From Sphaerospermopsis sp. SIO1G1 (lineage in GTDB: Bacteria; Cyanobacteriota; Cyanobacteriia; Cyanobacteriales; Nostocaceae), in NCBI GenBank assembly GCA_010672785.1, contig JAAHFX010000002.1, positions 387,493 through 451,492 on the forward strand: a stretch of 64,000 nt of DNA, written 5' to 3'. A program made the translations under genes and the position numbers. The notes below the pieces were generated by a model that ran no database searches, was not told the origin of the DNA, and saw only the letters and a list, made by a program, of their open reading frames with translations. Each line of letters opens with the position of its first letter. Position 1 is the first letter of the stretch. Positions 45,621-55,510 of the stretch are shown piece after piece.

Positions 45621-45996
45621 AGAAATTTACTATGAAGGCGGCCCTCATATTGGTGACTTGATTCTCAATACATTGATTGGGCTAACAGTAGTGGGTTTAC
45701 CATTAACCGTTGGGGCGATAGTAAGAGCCTTGTGGTTGCGTTTTCGGATCACTGATCGGCGTATTTCCGTCATGGGCGGTTGGTTAGGACGCGATCGCTC
45801 TGATGTCATATATTCAGAAATAGTCAACGTGGTAAAAGTTCCCCGTGGGGTAGGTTTGTGGGGAGATATGGTACTCACCCTGAGAAACGGTAGTCGTTTA
45901 GAAATGCGAGCTGTTCCCAATTTCAGAGAAACCTATGACTACATCAGTGAAAAAATTGCTGCCAAAAATCCCCAATACAGTGCTGCTCAAAAGTAG
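45607..45996 (+). CDS. PH domain-containing membrane protein (bacterial PH)
   Basis: 129 aa. A hydrophobic hairpin (about 16-42, DLILNTLIGLTVVGLPLTVG) precedes a bacterial PH-like region (RFRITDRRISVMGGWLGRDR, SEIVNVVKVPRGVGLWGDM, LRNGSRLEMRAVPNF). Always found between rnpA and yidC in cyanobacteria in my experience, suggesting a link to membrane insertion, but no function is established. Start overlaps rnpA by 14 bp. Confidence 0.85.
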   Translation: MGIREEIYYEGGPHIGDLILNTLIGLTVVGLPLTVGAIVRALWLRFRITDRRISVMGGWLGRDRSDVIYSEIVNVVKVPRGVGLWGDMVLTLRNGSRLEMRAVPNFRETYDYISEKIAAKNPQYSAAQK

Positions 45997-46245
45997 TCAT
46001 TTTATAAACTGTGAATATCAACAGCCATCAAAATTGGCAATATGGGGATTCAGATAACTGCTTAGTAGTCAAACTGAGGAGTTTTAGGAGTCAGGAGTCA
46101 AAATTAATATTTTTCTCCCCATCTCCTCACCTACCCATCTCCCATCGTGCGGCTATCCGTAGCAAAGTTGAGTCGCTAATAAATCACGATTTAGATAAAT
46201 TAGATTCAGTTCAGTTAACAGTACCTCTAGGTTAAATTCAGAATA

Positions 46246-47397
46246 ATGGACTTTGGTATCGGGTTTCTCTCGAACAACTTAATGTTGCCAATCATAGACT
46301 TCTTCTATGGTATTTTCCCTAGCTATGGATTGGCGATTGTTGCTCTGACATTAATTATCCGCTTTGCACTTTATCCTTTAAGTGCAGGTTCAATCCGTAG
46401 TATGCGAAGAATGCGAATTGTCCAACCCCTAATGCAAAAACGGATGGCGGAAGTCAAAGAACGCCATAAAGACAATCCGCAGAAGCAGCAAGAAGAAATG
46501 ATGAATGTGCAAAAGGAGTTTGGTAATCCCCTAGCTGGATGCTTGCCTCTATTGCTACAAATGCCTGTTTTATTGGCCTTGTTTGCCACACTCAGGGGTT
46601 CACCATTTGCAGGTGTTAACTACTCAGTTAACTTGCAAATTTTCCCATCTGAACAAATAGAGCGCATCCAACCCCAAGCCTTTGCGACTTCTCCCCAAAA
46701 TATTTACATTGCAGATAGCGATCACACCAAAATTACTGCCATCCTTCCTGGTGGTAACAAATTGGCAGTGGGAGAAAAAACAAAAATCCAGTATCAAACG
46801 CTAGAAGGTAAACCCTTAGATGCTTTAGCAGCAGAACATCCAGAAACCAAGTTAACTCCTGCATGGAAAATCATGAAAGGAGAAGACAGGATCAAAATTG
46901 ATGATCAAGGGAATATAGAAGCCCTACAGCCAGGAGATGTCACCATTCAAGGAACTATCCCTGGGTTAGCCGCCGACAAAGGATTCTTGTTTATTAACGC
47001 CTTGGGTAGAGTAGGTGCTATTGATCCTGATGGAGCAGTAAACTGGGATATTGTCATCATGATTGCTTTCTTCGGTATTAGTCTTTATGTCAGCCAAATG
47101 CTGTCAGGGCAGAATTCCGGTGGTGGTAATCCTCAACAAGAAACAGTCAATAAAATTACTCCGGTGATCTTTTCTGGGATGTTTTTGTTTTTCCCATTAC
47201 CAGCAGGTGTATTGATGTACATGGTAATTGGTAACGTTTTCCAAACTCTGCAAACCTACATCCTTTCTCGTGAACCTCTCTCTGAAGAACTGCAAAAAAT
47301 TGTAGATATGCAAGAGAAAGAAAAACAAGCAGCAACCGGAGACGTGAAAACATTACCCTTTGAACCAAAAAGTTCCAAGAAGAAAGCTACAGGTTGA
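46246..47397 (+). CDS. yidC: Membrane protein insertase YidC/Oxa1/Alb3 with Ig-like insertion
   Basis: 383 aa. N-terminal helix, then the coiled cytoplasmic hairpin with the positively charged [22 protein letters not shown]2 ([18 protein letters not shown]), and TM3-5 after residue 265 ([40 protein letters not shown]). Inserts proteins into plasma and thylakoid membranes. Residues ~130-260 between TM2 and TM3 are an insertion not present in gram-positive homologues; 170-240 reads like a bacterial Ig-like (Big2) domain ([49 protein letters not shown]). Confidence 0.95.
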   Translation: MDFGIGFLSNNLMLPIIDFFYGIFPSYGLAIVALTLIIRFALYPLSAGSIRSMRRMRIVQPLMQKRMAEVKERHKDNPQKQQEEMMNVQKEFGNPLAGCLPLLLQMPVLLALFATLRGSPFAGVNYSVNLQIFPSEQIERIQPQAFATSPQNIYIADSDHTKITAILPGGNKLAVGEKTKIQYQTLEGKPLDALAAEHPETKLTPAWKIMKGEDRIKIDDQGNIEALQPGDVTIQGTIPGLAADKGFLFINALGRVGAIDPDGAVNWDIVIMIAFFGISLYVSQMLSGQNSGGGNPQQETVNKITPVIFSGMFLFFPLPAGVLMYMVIGNVFQTLQTYILSREPLSEELQKIVDMQEKEKQAATGDVKTLPFEPKSSKKKATG

Positions 47398-47933
47398 TGA
47401 TGAGTGATATAAATACGCAGCGTGGTGAAAAATGGTTAAAACAACTGCTGCAACTTTCTGGTGTATCCACAGATGTACATAGCAAATCTGAATCAGATCC
47501 AGGGATTGGAGCAGATTCCCAAGAACAAAACAGTTGCTGGTTGATTATTGATGACACTCAATTGATGCCAGAGCAGATTAGAACTTTGATTGGTGCTAAT
47601 GGTTCAGTATTGGATGCTATACAATATTTGGCTAATTCCGTGCTGAACGTCTACCACACAGAAGAGGATCAGGGATCTTACACCATTGAGTTGAATAACT
47701 ACCGCCTGAGAAGACAGGCAGAAATCACCACTTTAGTCAGAACGGCAGTTCAAGAAGTGCGTTTTTCTGGTAGAGAAGTAGAAATGAAGTCTTTAAGTTC
47801 TTTTGAGCGGCGACAAGTACATAGCTTTTTGAAAGAATTTCCTGATCTACAAACTTTCAGCCGTGGAAAAGAACCTCATCGTAATCTAGTAGTTCGGCCA
47901 GCCACAGAACCACCAACTGATCCTGGCTATTAG
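47397..47933 (+). CDS. Jag/KhpB-like KH-R3H RNA-binding protein
   Basis: 178 aa from ATG 47397 (or 47400), which overlaps the yidC TGA by one base; the frame's first codon is a TTG at 47394. KH-like segment LMPEQIRTLIGANGSVLDAIQYL (here GANGSVLDAIQYLANSVLN) followed by an R3H domain (RRQAEITTLVRTAVQEV, SSFERRQVHSFLKE, LQTFSRGKEPHRNLVV with the R-x-x-x-H core). Jag/SpoIIIJ-associated proteins bind RNA and are the usual neighbour of YidC. Confidence 0.9.
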   Translation: MMSDINTQRGEKWLKQLLQLSGVSTDVHSKSESDPGIGADSQEQNSCWLIIDDTQLMPEQIRTLIGANGSVLDAIQYLANSVLNVYHTEEDQGSYTIELNNYRLRRQAEITTLVRTAVQEVRFSGREVEMKSLSSFERRQVHSFLKEFPDLQTFSRGKEPHRNLVVRPATEPPTDPGY

Positions 47934-47980
47934 GTTACAATCAAGGACAAGCATTTAGCTATTTCTCACCAGAACATCCT

Positions 47981-48490
47981 ATGGACGCTATTTTTATTCC
48001 GCAGCTAACTAAAGCCCCGGAGCGGACAGAGGAATTTCAAGTTAATGAGTCTCTGCCTGGTTTGGAAACTTTAACCCCTGTACGCGGCACTGTCTGCGTC
48101 AAACACCAGGGTAATTATCTAGAGATTTCCGGCCAGGCAGAAACAATTATTACTTGTACCTGTAACCGTTGTTTGCAACAATATAATCAGCGTTTGGCTG
48201 TCAACACTACAGAAATTATTTGGTTAGATGCCAATGCTGATCAATTAGAGGACTTACCTTTAGAAAGAGAAGTACCTATAGAAGATTTAGTGGAAACAGT
48301 TTCACCTGATGGTTATTTTTACCCCAGTGAATGGTTATATGAACAAATTTGTTTAGCTATTCCTCAAAGTCAATTGTGCGATCGCAATTGTTCAGGAATA
48401 TTAAACACTAATGCTAATGGTGCTGAGGATATTGTTGATAGTCGTTGGGCTGCTTTAAAAAGTTTGAAAAATCAACTACCTGAAGTTTAA
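47981..48490 (+). CDS. DUF177 (YceD-like) protein
   Basis: 169 aa. ETLTPVRGTVCVKHQGNYLE, then a CNRCLQQY Cys pair, acidic PLEREVPIEDLVE and a second Cys pair CDRNC, the DUF177 pattern. In other bacteria and in plastids YceD-type proteins lie by rpmF and are tied to 23S rRNA accumulation; here it ends the rpmH-rnpA-yidC-jag run and no rpmF follows. The two Cys pairs suggest zinc binding. Confidence 0.85.
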   Translation: MDAIFIPQLTKAPERTEEFQVNESLPGLETLTPVRGTVCVKHQGNYLEISGQAETIITCTCNRCLQQYNQRLAVNTTEIIWLDANADQLEDLPLEREVPIEDLVETVSPDGYFYPSEWLYEQICLAIPQSQLCDRNCSGILNTNANGAEDIVDSRWAALKSLKNQLPEV

Positions 48491-48536
48491 TCGTCAGGAG
48501 GTAGAAGATAAGTGTTTCTCCATATCTCTATACCCA

Positions 48537-48590
48537 CCAGATCATAAATTCTCTATCTCATAGATTAATTCCGTTAAAACGGAATACTAC
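48537..48590 (-). repeat. Palindromic repeat, family D, divergent copy 4
   Basis: Read on the minus strand: ATTCCGTTTTAACGGAAT palindrome, TAATCTATGAGATAGAGAA, TTTATGATCTGG. This aligns with copies 2 and 3 (AGTCTACTTTAGTAGACT, ...CTATGAGACAGGGAA, TTTATTCCCTGG). The stem is wholly different but still pairs with itself. A second hairpin, AAGGAACTTAATTTCCTT, follows at 48592-48609. Confidence 0.6.
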
Positions 48591-48670
48591 AAAGGAACTT
48601 AATTTCCTTGTGGGATAGAGTTGGAGATTCTACAAAATAAATACGTATTCAAATTAAATTATTTGAAATT

Positions 48671-50236
48671 CTAAATAACAATTGGTTCTAAAGAGCGATC
48701 GCACCATTTTCCATCTATATATTCTGTGACTAAAGGTGTAATCACAAACTTAGCTGGATATCCGGATTTTACATCCACTCTTACACAAGAATAAGGTTTG
48801 CGCTTTTCATCACCTTGACCACTACGTCCTACATATAACAGCGAATCAGCTACTTTATAAGTATTATCACTAAAAGTTTCCATTAATTCTGTTCCTTCTT
48901 TTCTTTGTCTGCGAGGACGACGACCACTACCACCACAAACTATATAATTAATCTGAGCATCAGCATATCCTGTATTTACAGTCTTTAAGTGTTCTAGGCA
49001 ATGTGCATGACCACTAAAAACTAAATCGACTAAAGGTTTACCTGCTGTGATCTTACCAACAACAGCATCAACTTGTTCAAACACTGACCGTAAACGATGA
49101 CGTACTGCTAAGGTTTGTCCTTGATTCCACTTTGTTGCTTCTGTCACATAGGGTGGATGATGGAAAAATATCACTCTTCCCCGTACCTGGGAATTTTGCC
49201 AAGATGCAACTAACTGATTTCGCAACCATTCCAGTTGTTCAAAATCTACATCTGCATTTGTATGTTGTTCTAGTTGTTTTTGAATATCAAATTTAACTTC
49301 ATTATTTTGGTCTAATTTACCACCTAAATCTGCTAATTGTTCTGAGTCTTGAGGATTTTCTGAGTTTAATTTTTTACACTCGGCTAATATTTCTAATTCT
49401 TCCTGCTCTAATTTTTGCAGATGTTGTAACAAATCCTTACGGATATCTACAGCTTCATTTTCTGGTAAAGGTTCTGGAGTGTTAAAAGTGTTAGAATCTA
49501 AAGCGAAAAAGTCAATCCCACCATAATTAAATGTATAATAACGGTTAGGTAAACGAGTAAATTTTCCTGGTTGATAATTTAAACATAAACCAGTGTGACT
49601 CTGAGCGGTGTAGTATTTGTCTAAATGTTTTCCTAGATGTTGAGGTGAAATAGCCGCTAAGTAATCAATGAATGCTTTTGTATAAGCGTCTCCCTGATTA
49701 GAACCATGCCAACCAATTTCGATATCTTTATAACGCAACATTCGGCGCAGAGGTAAAGTAGAACCTGTAATTAAACGATATAACCAAGGAACATCATAAT
49801 AATCATGATTACCTAAAACTGGCAGAATTGGTAACTTAAATACCATTTGATCATAGGCTATATTTTTGGGATTTTCTCCACCGATCAAACATTCTCGATA
49901 AGGTTCAATAAAATTAGTAGGATAGTATTCGCGAGAACCAACAACATAAATGACATCACCTGTATGTAAAACAAAGCGACAATCATCAATATGATTTAAC
50001 ATCATTTCTGCAACTTGACGTTGAGGATGAGAACCGTAGTTAGATTTAGTTCCTGAATCGCCGATCACAATAAAAGAAAAATCAGAATTTTTTTCTCTAC
50101 CATGATCATCAAAAATCATAGCAGTTTGGTCAATTCCTCTTTCCTGAATCATAGGATGCTGCCATCGCACCCGTTGTTTCATTTTTTGAATTTTAACAGG
50201 AACTGATGGTTCAGAAATCAATCGCATATCGGCCAT
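48671..50236 (-). CDS. Calcineurin-like metallophosphoesterase
   Basis: 521 aa. Metal-binding motifs in order: FIVIGDSGTKS (D), LHTGDVIY (GD), VLGNHDYYD (GNHD), FFHHPPY (H) and FSGHAHCLEHL (GHxH). Between the GNHD part and HHPPY is a ~70-residue Glu/Leu/Lys-rich coiled coil (about 270-340, LQHLQKLEQEELEILAECKK). No signal peptide. Substrate unknown; close to purple-acid-phosphatase-like MPEs of bacteria. ATG 50236 or the second Met (MRLISEP) can be the start. Confidence 0.85.
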   Translation of the reverse strand: MADMRLISEPSVPVKIQKMKQRVRWQHPMIQERGIDQTAMIFDDHGREKNSDFSFIVIGDSGTKSNYGSHPQRQVAEMMLNHIDDCRFVLHTGDVIYVVGSREYYPTNFIEPYRECLIGGENPKNIAYDQMVFKLPILPVLGNHDYYDVPWLYRLITGSTLPLRRMLRYKDIEIGWHGSNQGDAYTKAFIDYLAAISPQHLGKHLDKYYTAQSHTGLCLNYQPGKFTRLPNRYYTFNYGGIDFFALDSNTFNTPEPLPENEAVDIRKDLLQHLQKLEQEELEILAECKKLNSENPQDSEQLADLGGKLDQNNEVKFDIQKQLEQHTNADVDFEQLEWLRNQLVASWQNSQVRGRVIFFHHPPYVTEATKWNQGQTLAVRHRLRSVFEQVDAVVGKITAGKPLVDLVFSGHAHCLEHLKTVNTGYADAQINYIVCGGSGRRPRRQRKEGTELMETFSDNTYKVADSLLYVGRSGQGDEKRKPYSCVRVDVKSGYPAKFVITPLVTEYIDGKWCDRSLEPIVI

Positions 50237-50609
50237 TAGTTAACATCTAAATTTATTTTAACTGTTTAATCAATTTGTGTAATCATTCTCATAATTTTTA
50301 TCTAATAGCTTATATGTTATAATTATGATTAGGACTTATAAAAGCTATGGAATAATCGTTCGCGTAGCGTGTCGAAGACATACCACTCTAGGCACAGAGA
50401 AAACAGAGAAATTAGGGTTACAGTAAACATTTTGCGTAAGTCCTGATAATACTAATTGCGATATGTTTTGAGCTTTCCTGAGAAAAAATATCTGTACACA
50501 AACATGATGCAAATATTCATGGAAATTAAGCCTTCAAAAAACCTTAATTCATAAATTATTTACTGTCACAGTTAATTATATTTCAATTATATCTGACTAT
50601 TAACAAAAT
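50237..50609. other. Divergent intergenic region
   Basis: 373 bp between the metallophosphoesterase and mscS genes. It carries the family A element at 50331-50444; otherwise no supported feature. Confidence 0.4.
50331..50444. repeat. Family A element with nested GCGTAGCGT insert
   Basis: AGGACTTATAAAAGCTATGG at the left and TTTTGCGTAAGTCCT at the right. Its interior is the reverse complement relative of the 59679 copy (GCTATGGAATAATC, CCACTCTAGGCACAGAGAA). An extra GTTCGCGTAGCGTGTCGAAG segment (50358-50383) is absent from that copy, a nested repeat. Confidence 0.75.
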
Positions 50610-51605
50610 ATGAATAAAATGAACGAATCAATTATGACCCGTCTATTATCTCCTGAATTTAAACAAACCTATGAACAAGTAATTCTCCCTTATATTAGAT
50701 GGGTGATGTTTGTCATTTTACTGATTATATTTGACGTAATTTTGCTAATTGCTTTACAGGATAGTTGGTTGAGATATATAGAAATACCTTTGGGATTATC
50801 TATCGCCATTATTATGGGGATATTAATCTACAAAATTTTTGATCAAGCCTACAATTATTATCTACTAAAATCAGCTATTAAGCAAAAAGTAAATGGCGAA
50901 ATCTTATTGGTTTCCAATATTTTAGCCAAAGGTTTAATTGCTATAATTATTTTCTGCATTTTTGCTCAAGTACATCAAATAAATTTGCTTGGTGTAATTA
51001 CCAGCTTTGGACTAGGAGGTATAGCTATTGCCTTTGCTGCTCAACAAACCTTACAACAGATATTAGGAGGAATAGTCCTCTACATTGATAGACCTTTTGT
51101 AGTTGATGATTATATTGGCTTACCAGATGGTACATTTGGTAAAGTAGAATCAATTGGTTTACGTTCCACAAAAATTCGTAATTCTGGGAAAGGTACTTTA
51201 ACTGTAGTCCCTAATGATTCTTTAATTCAATTAAATATTGAGAACTTCACGGGTGGAAGAAAAGTAGTTTCTTTGATTTATCTTAAATTTGAGGAAAAAA
51301 TTAATGAAAATGAAAGAGCTTTAATTAGACAAGTCATTTTAGAAAGTACAAAAGAACTCTTTGGAATTGATTCTCGTAACACTGAAGTAGTGTTTAAAGA
51401 TATTCATGATCAGGATAAAGAAACAGTAAAAACTCAAGCTCAAGTTAGCTTCTTTATTCTTGGAACTGGGGATGTTGGTATGGATATACGTCACCAACTC
51501 TTGGATATGGCTAAAGACAATATTACTTTACAATTACAAGGTTTTGGTATTAATTTTGATATTACTGATGACCCTGTAAATATTCAAGCCCCTATTACTA
51601 TTTAA
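50610..51605 (+). CDS. MscS-type mechanosensitive channel (1)
   Basis: 331 aa. Three or four membrane helices; the pore helix region is GLGGIAIAFAAQQTLQQILGG, then the Sm-like beta domain (IDRPFVVDDYIGLPDGTFGK, VESIGLRSTKIRNSGKGTLT, VVPNDSLIQLNIENFTG) and a C-terminal alpha/beta domain. Releases osmolytes on hypo-osmotic shock. Directly followed (54 bp) by a second mscS gene that shares FAAQ.TL.QI, DRPFV and VESIGLRSTK, so this is a tandem duplication. Confidence 0.92.
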   Translation: MNKMNESIMTRLLSPEFKQTYEQVILPYIRWVMFVILLIIFDVILLIALQDSWLRYIEIPLGLSIAIIMGILIYKIFDQAYNYYLLKSAIKQKVNGEILLVSNILAKGLIAIIIFCIFAQVHQINLLGVITSFGLGGIAIAFAAQQTLQQILGGIVLYIDRPFVVDDYIGLPDGTFGKVESIGLRSTKIRNSGKGTLTVVPNDSLIQLNIENFTGGRKVVSLIYLKFEEKINENERALIRQVILESTKELFGIDSRNTEVVFKDIHDQDKETVKTQAQVSFFILGTGDVGMDIRHQLLDMAKDNITLQLQGFGINFDITDDPVNIQAPITI

Positions 51606-51659
51606 TGCTAAATCATCCCCATTTAAAGTTGAGTTTTAAGCCCAATTAATTTCACCAGT

Positions 51660-52793
51660 ATGCCAAATTTATTCGACTTGCAGAACTTATTTCCGATGGA
51701 TGCTGAACTCAGAAAATTTTTAACATCATTGGGAATAAACTTAGGAGTTTTTATTTTATTTTTACTGCTATCTCTTTTGGTAGGTAAATACACTCCTAAA
51801 TTCTTGGCATTTTTTGTACATAGATTTATACCAAAACCAATAGCGAAAATATATCGGAGTTTAATAGATCCTTTAGAAGGTTTTTTAAAAGTTACAGGAA
51901 CTTTGGTTCTGGTATCTGCTTCTTGGTCTTTTATGCAGCAATATGAAAGACTTCATCAGTTTATTAAATTCTTTTTGGATTTTGCTGTCATCTGTAGTTT
52001 TGCCGCTTTAATATCTCAGTTATTTCGTCAAGTTGTTCGTATTTATGGTATTGATTTAATTCGTAAGCTAGGATTAGAAGTTGATGAACTCTTGTTAGTT
52101 GTCGAAACAGTCGCTAATATTGCTATTGGTTTAATAGCTGCTATTACTTTTGCCCAAAGTCAAAATGTTAATTTAGTTGGTTTAATTGCAGGTTTAGGGA
52201 TTGGTGGTATTGCTGTTGCTTTTGCTGCTCAAAGTACCCTAGAACAAATTTTTGGGACTTTTGTTTTATATTTTGATCGTCCATTTGTAGCTGGTGAATA
52301 TATCCGAGTTAATTTAAGTTCCCAAGGAGTATTATTTGCACGGGTAGAGTCCATTGGTTTACGTTCTACAAAATTAAGAACAGCGGCCAAAAGTACCTTG
52401 GTAATTGTGCCAAATTCGATTATGGCGAAAGTGGATATTGAAAATATTACTAGAGGCAAAAAGTTAATGGTTTTGCTTTATCTTGACTTTAACAAAATAT
52501 TAGATAAAACAGAAGAAGCATTGGTAGAAAAAGTAATTAAAGAAAGTACAATTACTTTATTTGGGATTGATCCAAATAGCACAAAAATTAATATTGTTCC
52601 CCAAGATGAGCAAGAAGGTGTTCGTGCTAGGGTAAGTTTCTTCATTTTAGGTTCTCATGAAAATTCTATTGATTTTCGCAAGCGGTTACTAGAGTTAGCG
52701 AATGAAGGTATTTCTAAGAAACTGATGAGTTATGGTATTAAATTTACAATGCAAGAACCTACTTTATATGTTGAGTCACAGATGACGATTTAA
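51660..52793 (+). CDS. MscS-type mechanosensitive channel (2)
   Basis: 377 aa. Longer N-terminus with an additional helix pair (SLGINLGVFILFLLLSLLVG) before the pore region (GLGIGGIAVAFAAQSTLEQI), Sm-like domain (DRPFVAGEYIRVNLSSQGVL, FARVESIGLRSTKLRTAAKS) and VPNSIMAKVDIENITRGKK. Paralogue of the upstream gene, probably co-transcribed. Its stop is only 3 bp from the stop of the convergent DUF89 gene. Confidence 0.92.
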   Translation: MPNLFDLQNLFPMDAELRKFLTSLGINLGVFILFLLLSLLVGKYTPKFLAFFVHRFIPKPIAKIYRSLIDPLEGFLKVTGTLVLVSASWSFMQQYERLHQFIKFFLDFAVICSFAALISQLFRQVVRIYGIDLIRKLGLEVDELLLVVETVANIAIGLIAAITFAQSQNVNLVGLIAGLGIGGIAVAFAAQSTLEQIFGTFVLYFDRPFVAGEYIRVNLSSQGVLFARVESIGLRSTKLRTAAKSTLVIVPNSIMAKVDIENITRGKKLMVLLYLDFNKILDKTEEALVEKVIKESTITLFGIDPNSTKINIVPQDEQEGVRARVSFFILGSHENSIDFRKRLLELANEGISKKLMSYGIKFTMQEPTLYVESQMTI

Positions 52794-52796
52794 AAG

Positions 52797-54038
52797 TTAG
52801 CTATTATCTACATTTACTAATTGAATGACTCCCCATTGTCCATTGGTTAACCATTTGGGATCTATTGTTGTTAATTCTTGGATCACTTCTGCTTTCAGTC
52901 CTGCTGCTACTTCTGATTTTAAGGTTCGTAAAGCAACCATTGGTGCAGGTAGATAAGTAACTATATCAGTGAAATTTGTAGTATAATCCCAGTGCAAATC
53001 ACCCAGTAAACGCCGATAATTTGCATCACCTTTAATGATGATTAAATTAGAGTTAGCTAGCTCATTTTTCAATGATGGGTGAATTTGCCAAAATGCTAAA
53101 GGTGATGTCCAAAAATAATCTTCTTTTAAAACTAATTTACCTGCGGCTAAATTTTTACTCAACCTGTTGCTAAATGATTTTACATGATCGTGATTAGCTG
53201 TTGATAAAAATTCCTGGGTGTATTGCACATCTTTAATCATTGCATCGGATACAAAAGTAGGATGTGGTTTTAAATGTAAATTCACTTGGGATGCAAAACC
53301 ACTATCTAGGAGAAAAATAACTAAACACAAATCACAAATTAACTCAAAACCTGCATTATCAACAATAATATCAATCTGGTTATTTTGAGATTGAGTTAAT
53401 AATTCCATGACAGCAAGACTATCATCAACAAGAATATGATTGAGTTGTTGTTGAATATCAAAATTACTTCTGTTATCTTCAGATGCTGACCATAGACTCA
53501 AATCTACCCTATTTCCCCACAGTGAGAAATATAATGCAGAAATTAATGGTAGTTGACTAGAATTACTTTGTTTTTGCGGTTCTTCTAGCCATTTTTCTAA
53601 GTAGCTAGATAAATAAATGATTGAATCTATAGATGTTTCTAAACTTTTTTGTTTCTGTGATAAAAATGGATCGAGATATTGATACTCTCCTGGTAAAAAG
53701 TAATTAGTAAGATTGAGAATCAGACGATAGAAATATGTTTCTGCTACAAACCAAGGTATATCTAACCAACGTTGGTTTAAATATGGTTTTATATATGTTT
53801 GCCAATCCTCAAAATCTATAGCATTATCGTTGCTTAAAGGTTGTAAATATCCACTTTGTAAGTCTGCTGACAATTGCTCTAATTTATGATTTATAACCTG
53901 ACTAAAATTATTCTCTTGAATCACAAGATGGGCAATATTCGGCATTCTTGTTGTTACGGTATATTCAGTGAAAGATCCTGCTTGAGAACCACTGAGTGGC
54001 AAAGGTAAGGGTAATTTAGGAAGTTGATATTTATTCAT
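52797..54038 (-). CDS. DUF89/ARMT1-family damage-control phosphatase
   Basis: 413 aa. Metal- and phosphate-binding residues of the family appear as IIVDNAGFELICDLCLVIFLL (Asp-Asn), LKPHPTFVSDAM and IIKGDANYRRLLGD (GDxNYR). The helical N-terminus (MPNIAHLVIQENN onward) and the linker agree with ARMT1/DUF89 proteins, which dephosphorylate sugar phosphates and other damaged phosphometabolites. Exact substrate unknown. ATG 54038. Confidence 0.85.
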   Translation of the reverse strand: MNKYQLPKLPLPLPLSGSQAGSFTEYTVTTRMPNIAHLVIQENNFSQVINHKLEQLSADLQSGYLQPLSNDNAIDFEDWQTYIKPYLNQRWLDIPWFVAETYFYRLILNLTNYFLPGEYQYLDPFLSQKQKSLETSIDSIIYLSSYLEKWLEEPQKQSNSSQLPLISALYFSLWGNRVDLSLWSASEDNRSNFDIQQQLNHILVDDSLAVMELLTQSQNNQIDIIVDNAGFELICDLCLVIFLLDSGFASQVNLHLKPHPTFVSDAMIKDVQYTQEFLSTANHDHVKSFSNRLSKNLAAGKLVLKEDYFWTSPLAFWQIHPSLKNELANSNLIIIKGDANYRRLLGDLHWDYTTNFTDIVTYLPAPMVALRTLKSEVAAGLKAEVIQELTTIDPKWLTNGQWGVIQLVNVDNS

Positions 54039-54299
54039 TATAAAATATATTAAATTTTCAATATCTCAATTCTCACAGTTATTATACAGTTGTTTCACCA
54101 ATTCATTAGTTATTTAATAATTTTTATAAAAAACTTAATCACTACTTAAAATATTTCAGATATTTTTTAGATAGTAATTCATAACTGTATTATCACCAGT
54201 CTTTTTAGCTGTATATCAGTAGAATAGACAGTAACAAAAAATGTGAATTGAAAGGACAAAGTTAAATTATTATAAGAAAGATATTAATTTTCAAAATCC

Positions 54300-55424
54300 A
54301 TGAATCTTGCAGAAATCCCCCTAATTGAACAACACGCTCATAACATTTTAATTCCAGAGGTTGCGGCAAAATACCCTTATGCTGCTGCTTTTACAGAGGG
54401 TTATGATCCAGAAATAGTCAATTACCATGCTAAACATACCCTTTTTTATTATCGGAGTTTACGAGAAATTGCTACATTATTAAACTGTGAACCAGAAGAA
54501 ACAGCAATTTTAACAGCACGTCAAAATTTAGGTATCGAAAAACTGACCCAAATTTCTTTTGATGCTGCTAATTTGGAGGCAATATATTTAGATGATAGAT
54601 TAACATCAGAAGATATATTTCCTGTTTCTTGGCATCAAAAGTTTACCACAGCAAAAAGGATTTTATGTATAGAATTATTAGCTGAAAAACTAATGGCTAA
54701 AATTAATGACTTTCATAATTTTGTTAATGCCTTTATCCAAGCAATTGATCCACCATCTTCTGATATTATAGCCTTCAAAAGTATTGCTTGTTATCGTGCA
54801 GGTTTAAACATTAAACCCGTTGCACCTGCGGTTGCGGCTGTTCATTTTTATGATTTTAAACAACAACAAAAAAATCAACCATTACGCTTAAATGATAAAC
54901 ATATTATAGACTTTATTTTACAACTGTCTTTAACTATTGCTTCTAAATATCAAATCCCTGTACAATTACACACTGGTTTAGGTGATCCAGATTTAGATTT
55001 AAGATTAGCAAATCCCTTAAATCTCCGCTATCTTTTAGAATCTCCTGAATATAAAAATACTCCTTTAGTTTTACTTCATGCTTCCTATCCCTATATGCGA
55101 GAAGCTGGTTATTTAGCATCTATGTATCCCCAAGTTTATCTAGATTTTGGTTTAGCAGTTCCTTTTTTAAGTGTGGCAGGAATGCGAAATACGATTACAC
55201 AACTTTTAGAATTAATTCCTACTACTAAGTTAATGTATTCTTCTGATGCTCATTCTATTCCTGAATTATATTATTTAGGAGCAAAATGGGGTCGTCAGTT
55301 GTTGGGAGAGGTTTTGGAGACAGCTATTAAAGATACAGATATTAACAGTCGGGAAGCAGAAAATATAGCATTGAGAATTTTACGGGAAAATGCTTTGAAT
55401 TTGTATAGGCAAAAAAAAGGTTAG
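54300..55424 (+). CDS. Amidohydrolase-family protein
   Basis: 374 aa TIM-barrel metal hydrolase. Metal motif IEQHAHN near residue 10 (HxH), FKSIACYRAGL (Lys/Ser region), VQLHTGLGDPD (His), LLHASYPYMREAGYLA (His) and MYSSDAHSIPELYYLG (Asp). This order resembles the amidohydrolase domain of FluG-type/glutamine-synthetase-linked proteins and gamma-resorcylate-type (AHS2) enzymes. Substrate is not evident. Alone, with 260 bp of AT-rich sequence upstream and no other metabolic gene to suggest a pathway. Confidence 0.85.
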   Translation: MNLAEIPLIEQHAHNILIPEVAAKYPYAAAFTEGYDPEIVNYHAKHTLFYYRSLREIATLLNCEPEETAILTARQNLGIEKLTQISFDAANLEAIYLDDRLTSEDIFPVSWHQKFTTAKRILCIELLAEKLMAKINDFHNFVNAFIQAIDPPSSDIIAFKSIACYRAGLNIKPVAPAVAAVHFYDFKQQQKNQPLRLNDKHIIDFILQLSLTIASKYQIPVQLHTGLGDPDLDLRLANPLNLRYLLESPEYKNTPLVLLHASYPYMREAGYLASMYPQVYLDFGLAVPFLSVAGMRNTITQLLELIPTTKLMYSSDAHSIPELYYLGAKWGRQLLGEVLETAIKDTDINSREAENIALRILRENALNLYRQKKG

Positions 55425-55510
55425 CATTCAGCAGTTAGCTTTCAGATTTTTGACTAGGGTTTAGTTAGCAATAAAAAGTGTTTCCGTGAGGCTGAATGCT
55501 GACCTAGTTG

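Noticed and set aside
46011..46235. 74-codon frame between PH gene and yidC (+)
   Set aside because: GTG start without RBS and a middle made of intergenic low-complexity sequence (CCCCATCTCC type). Could be a remnant; not supported.
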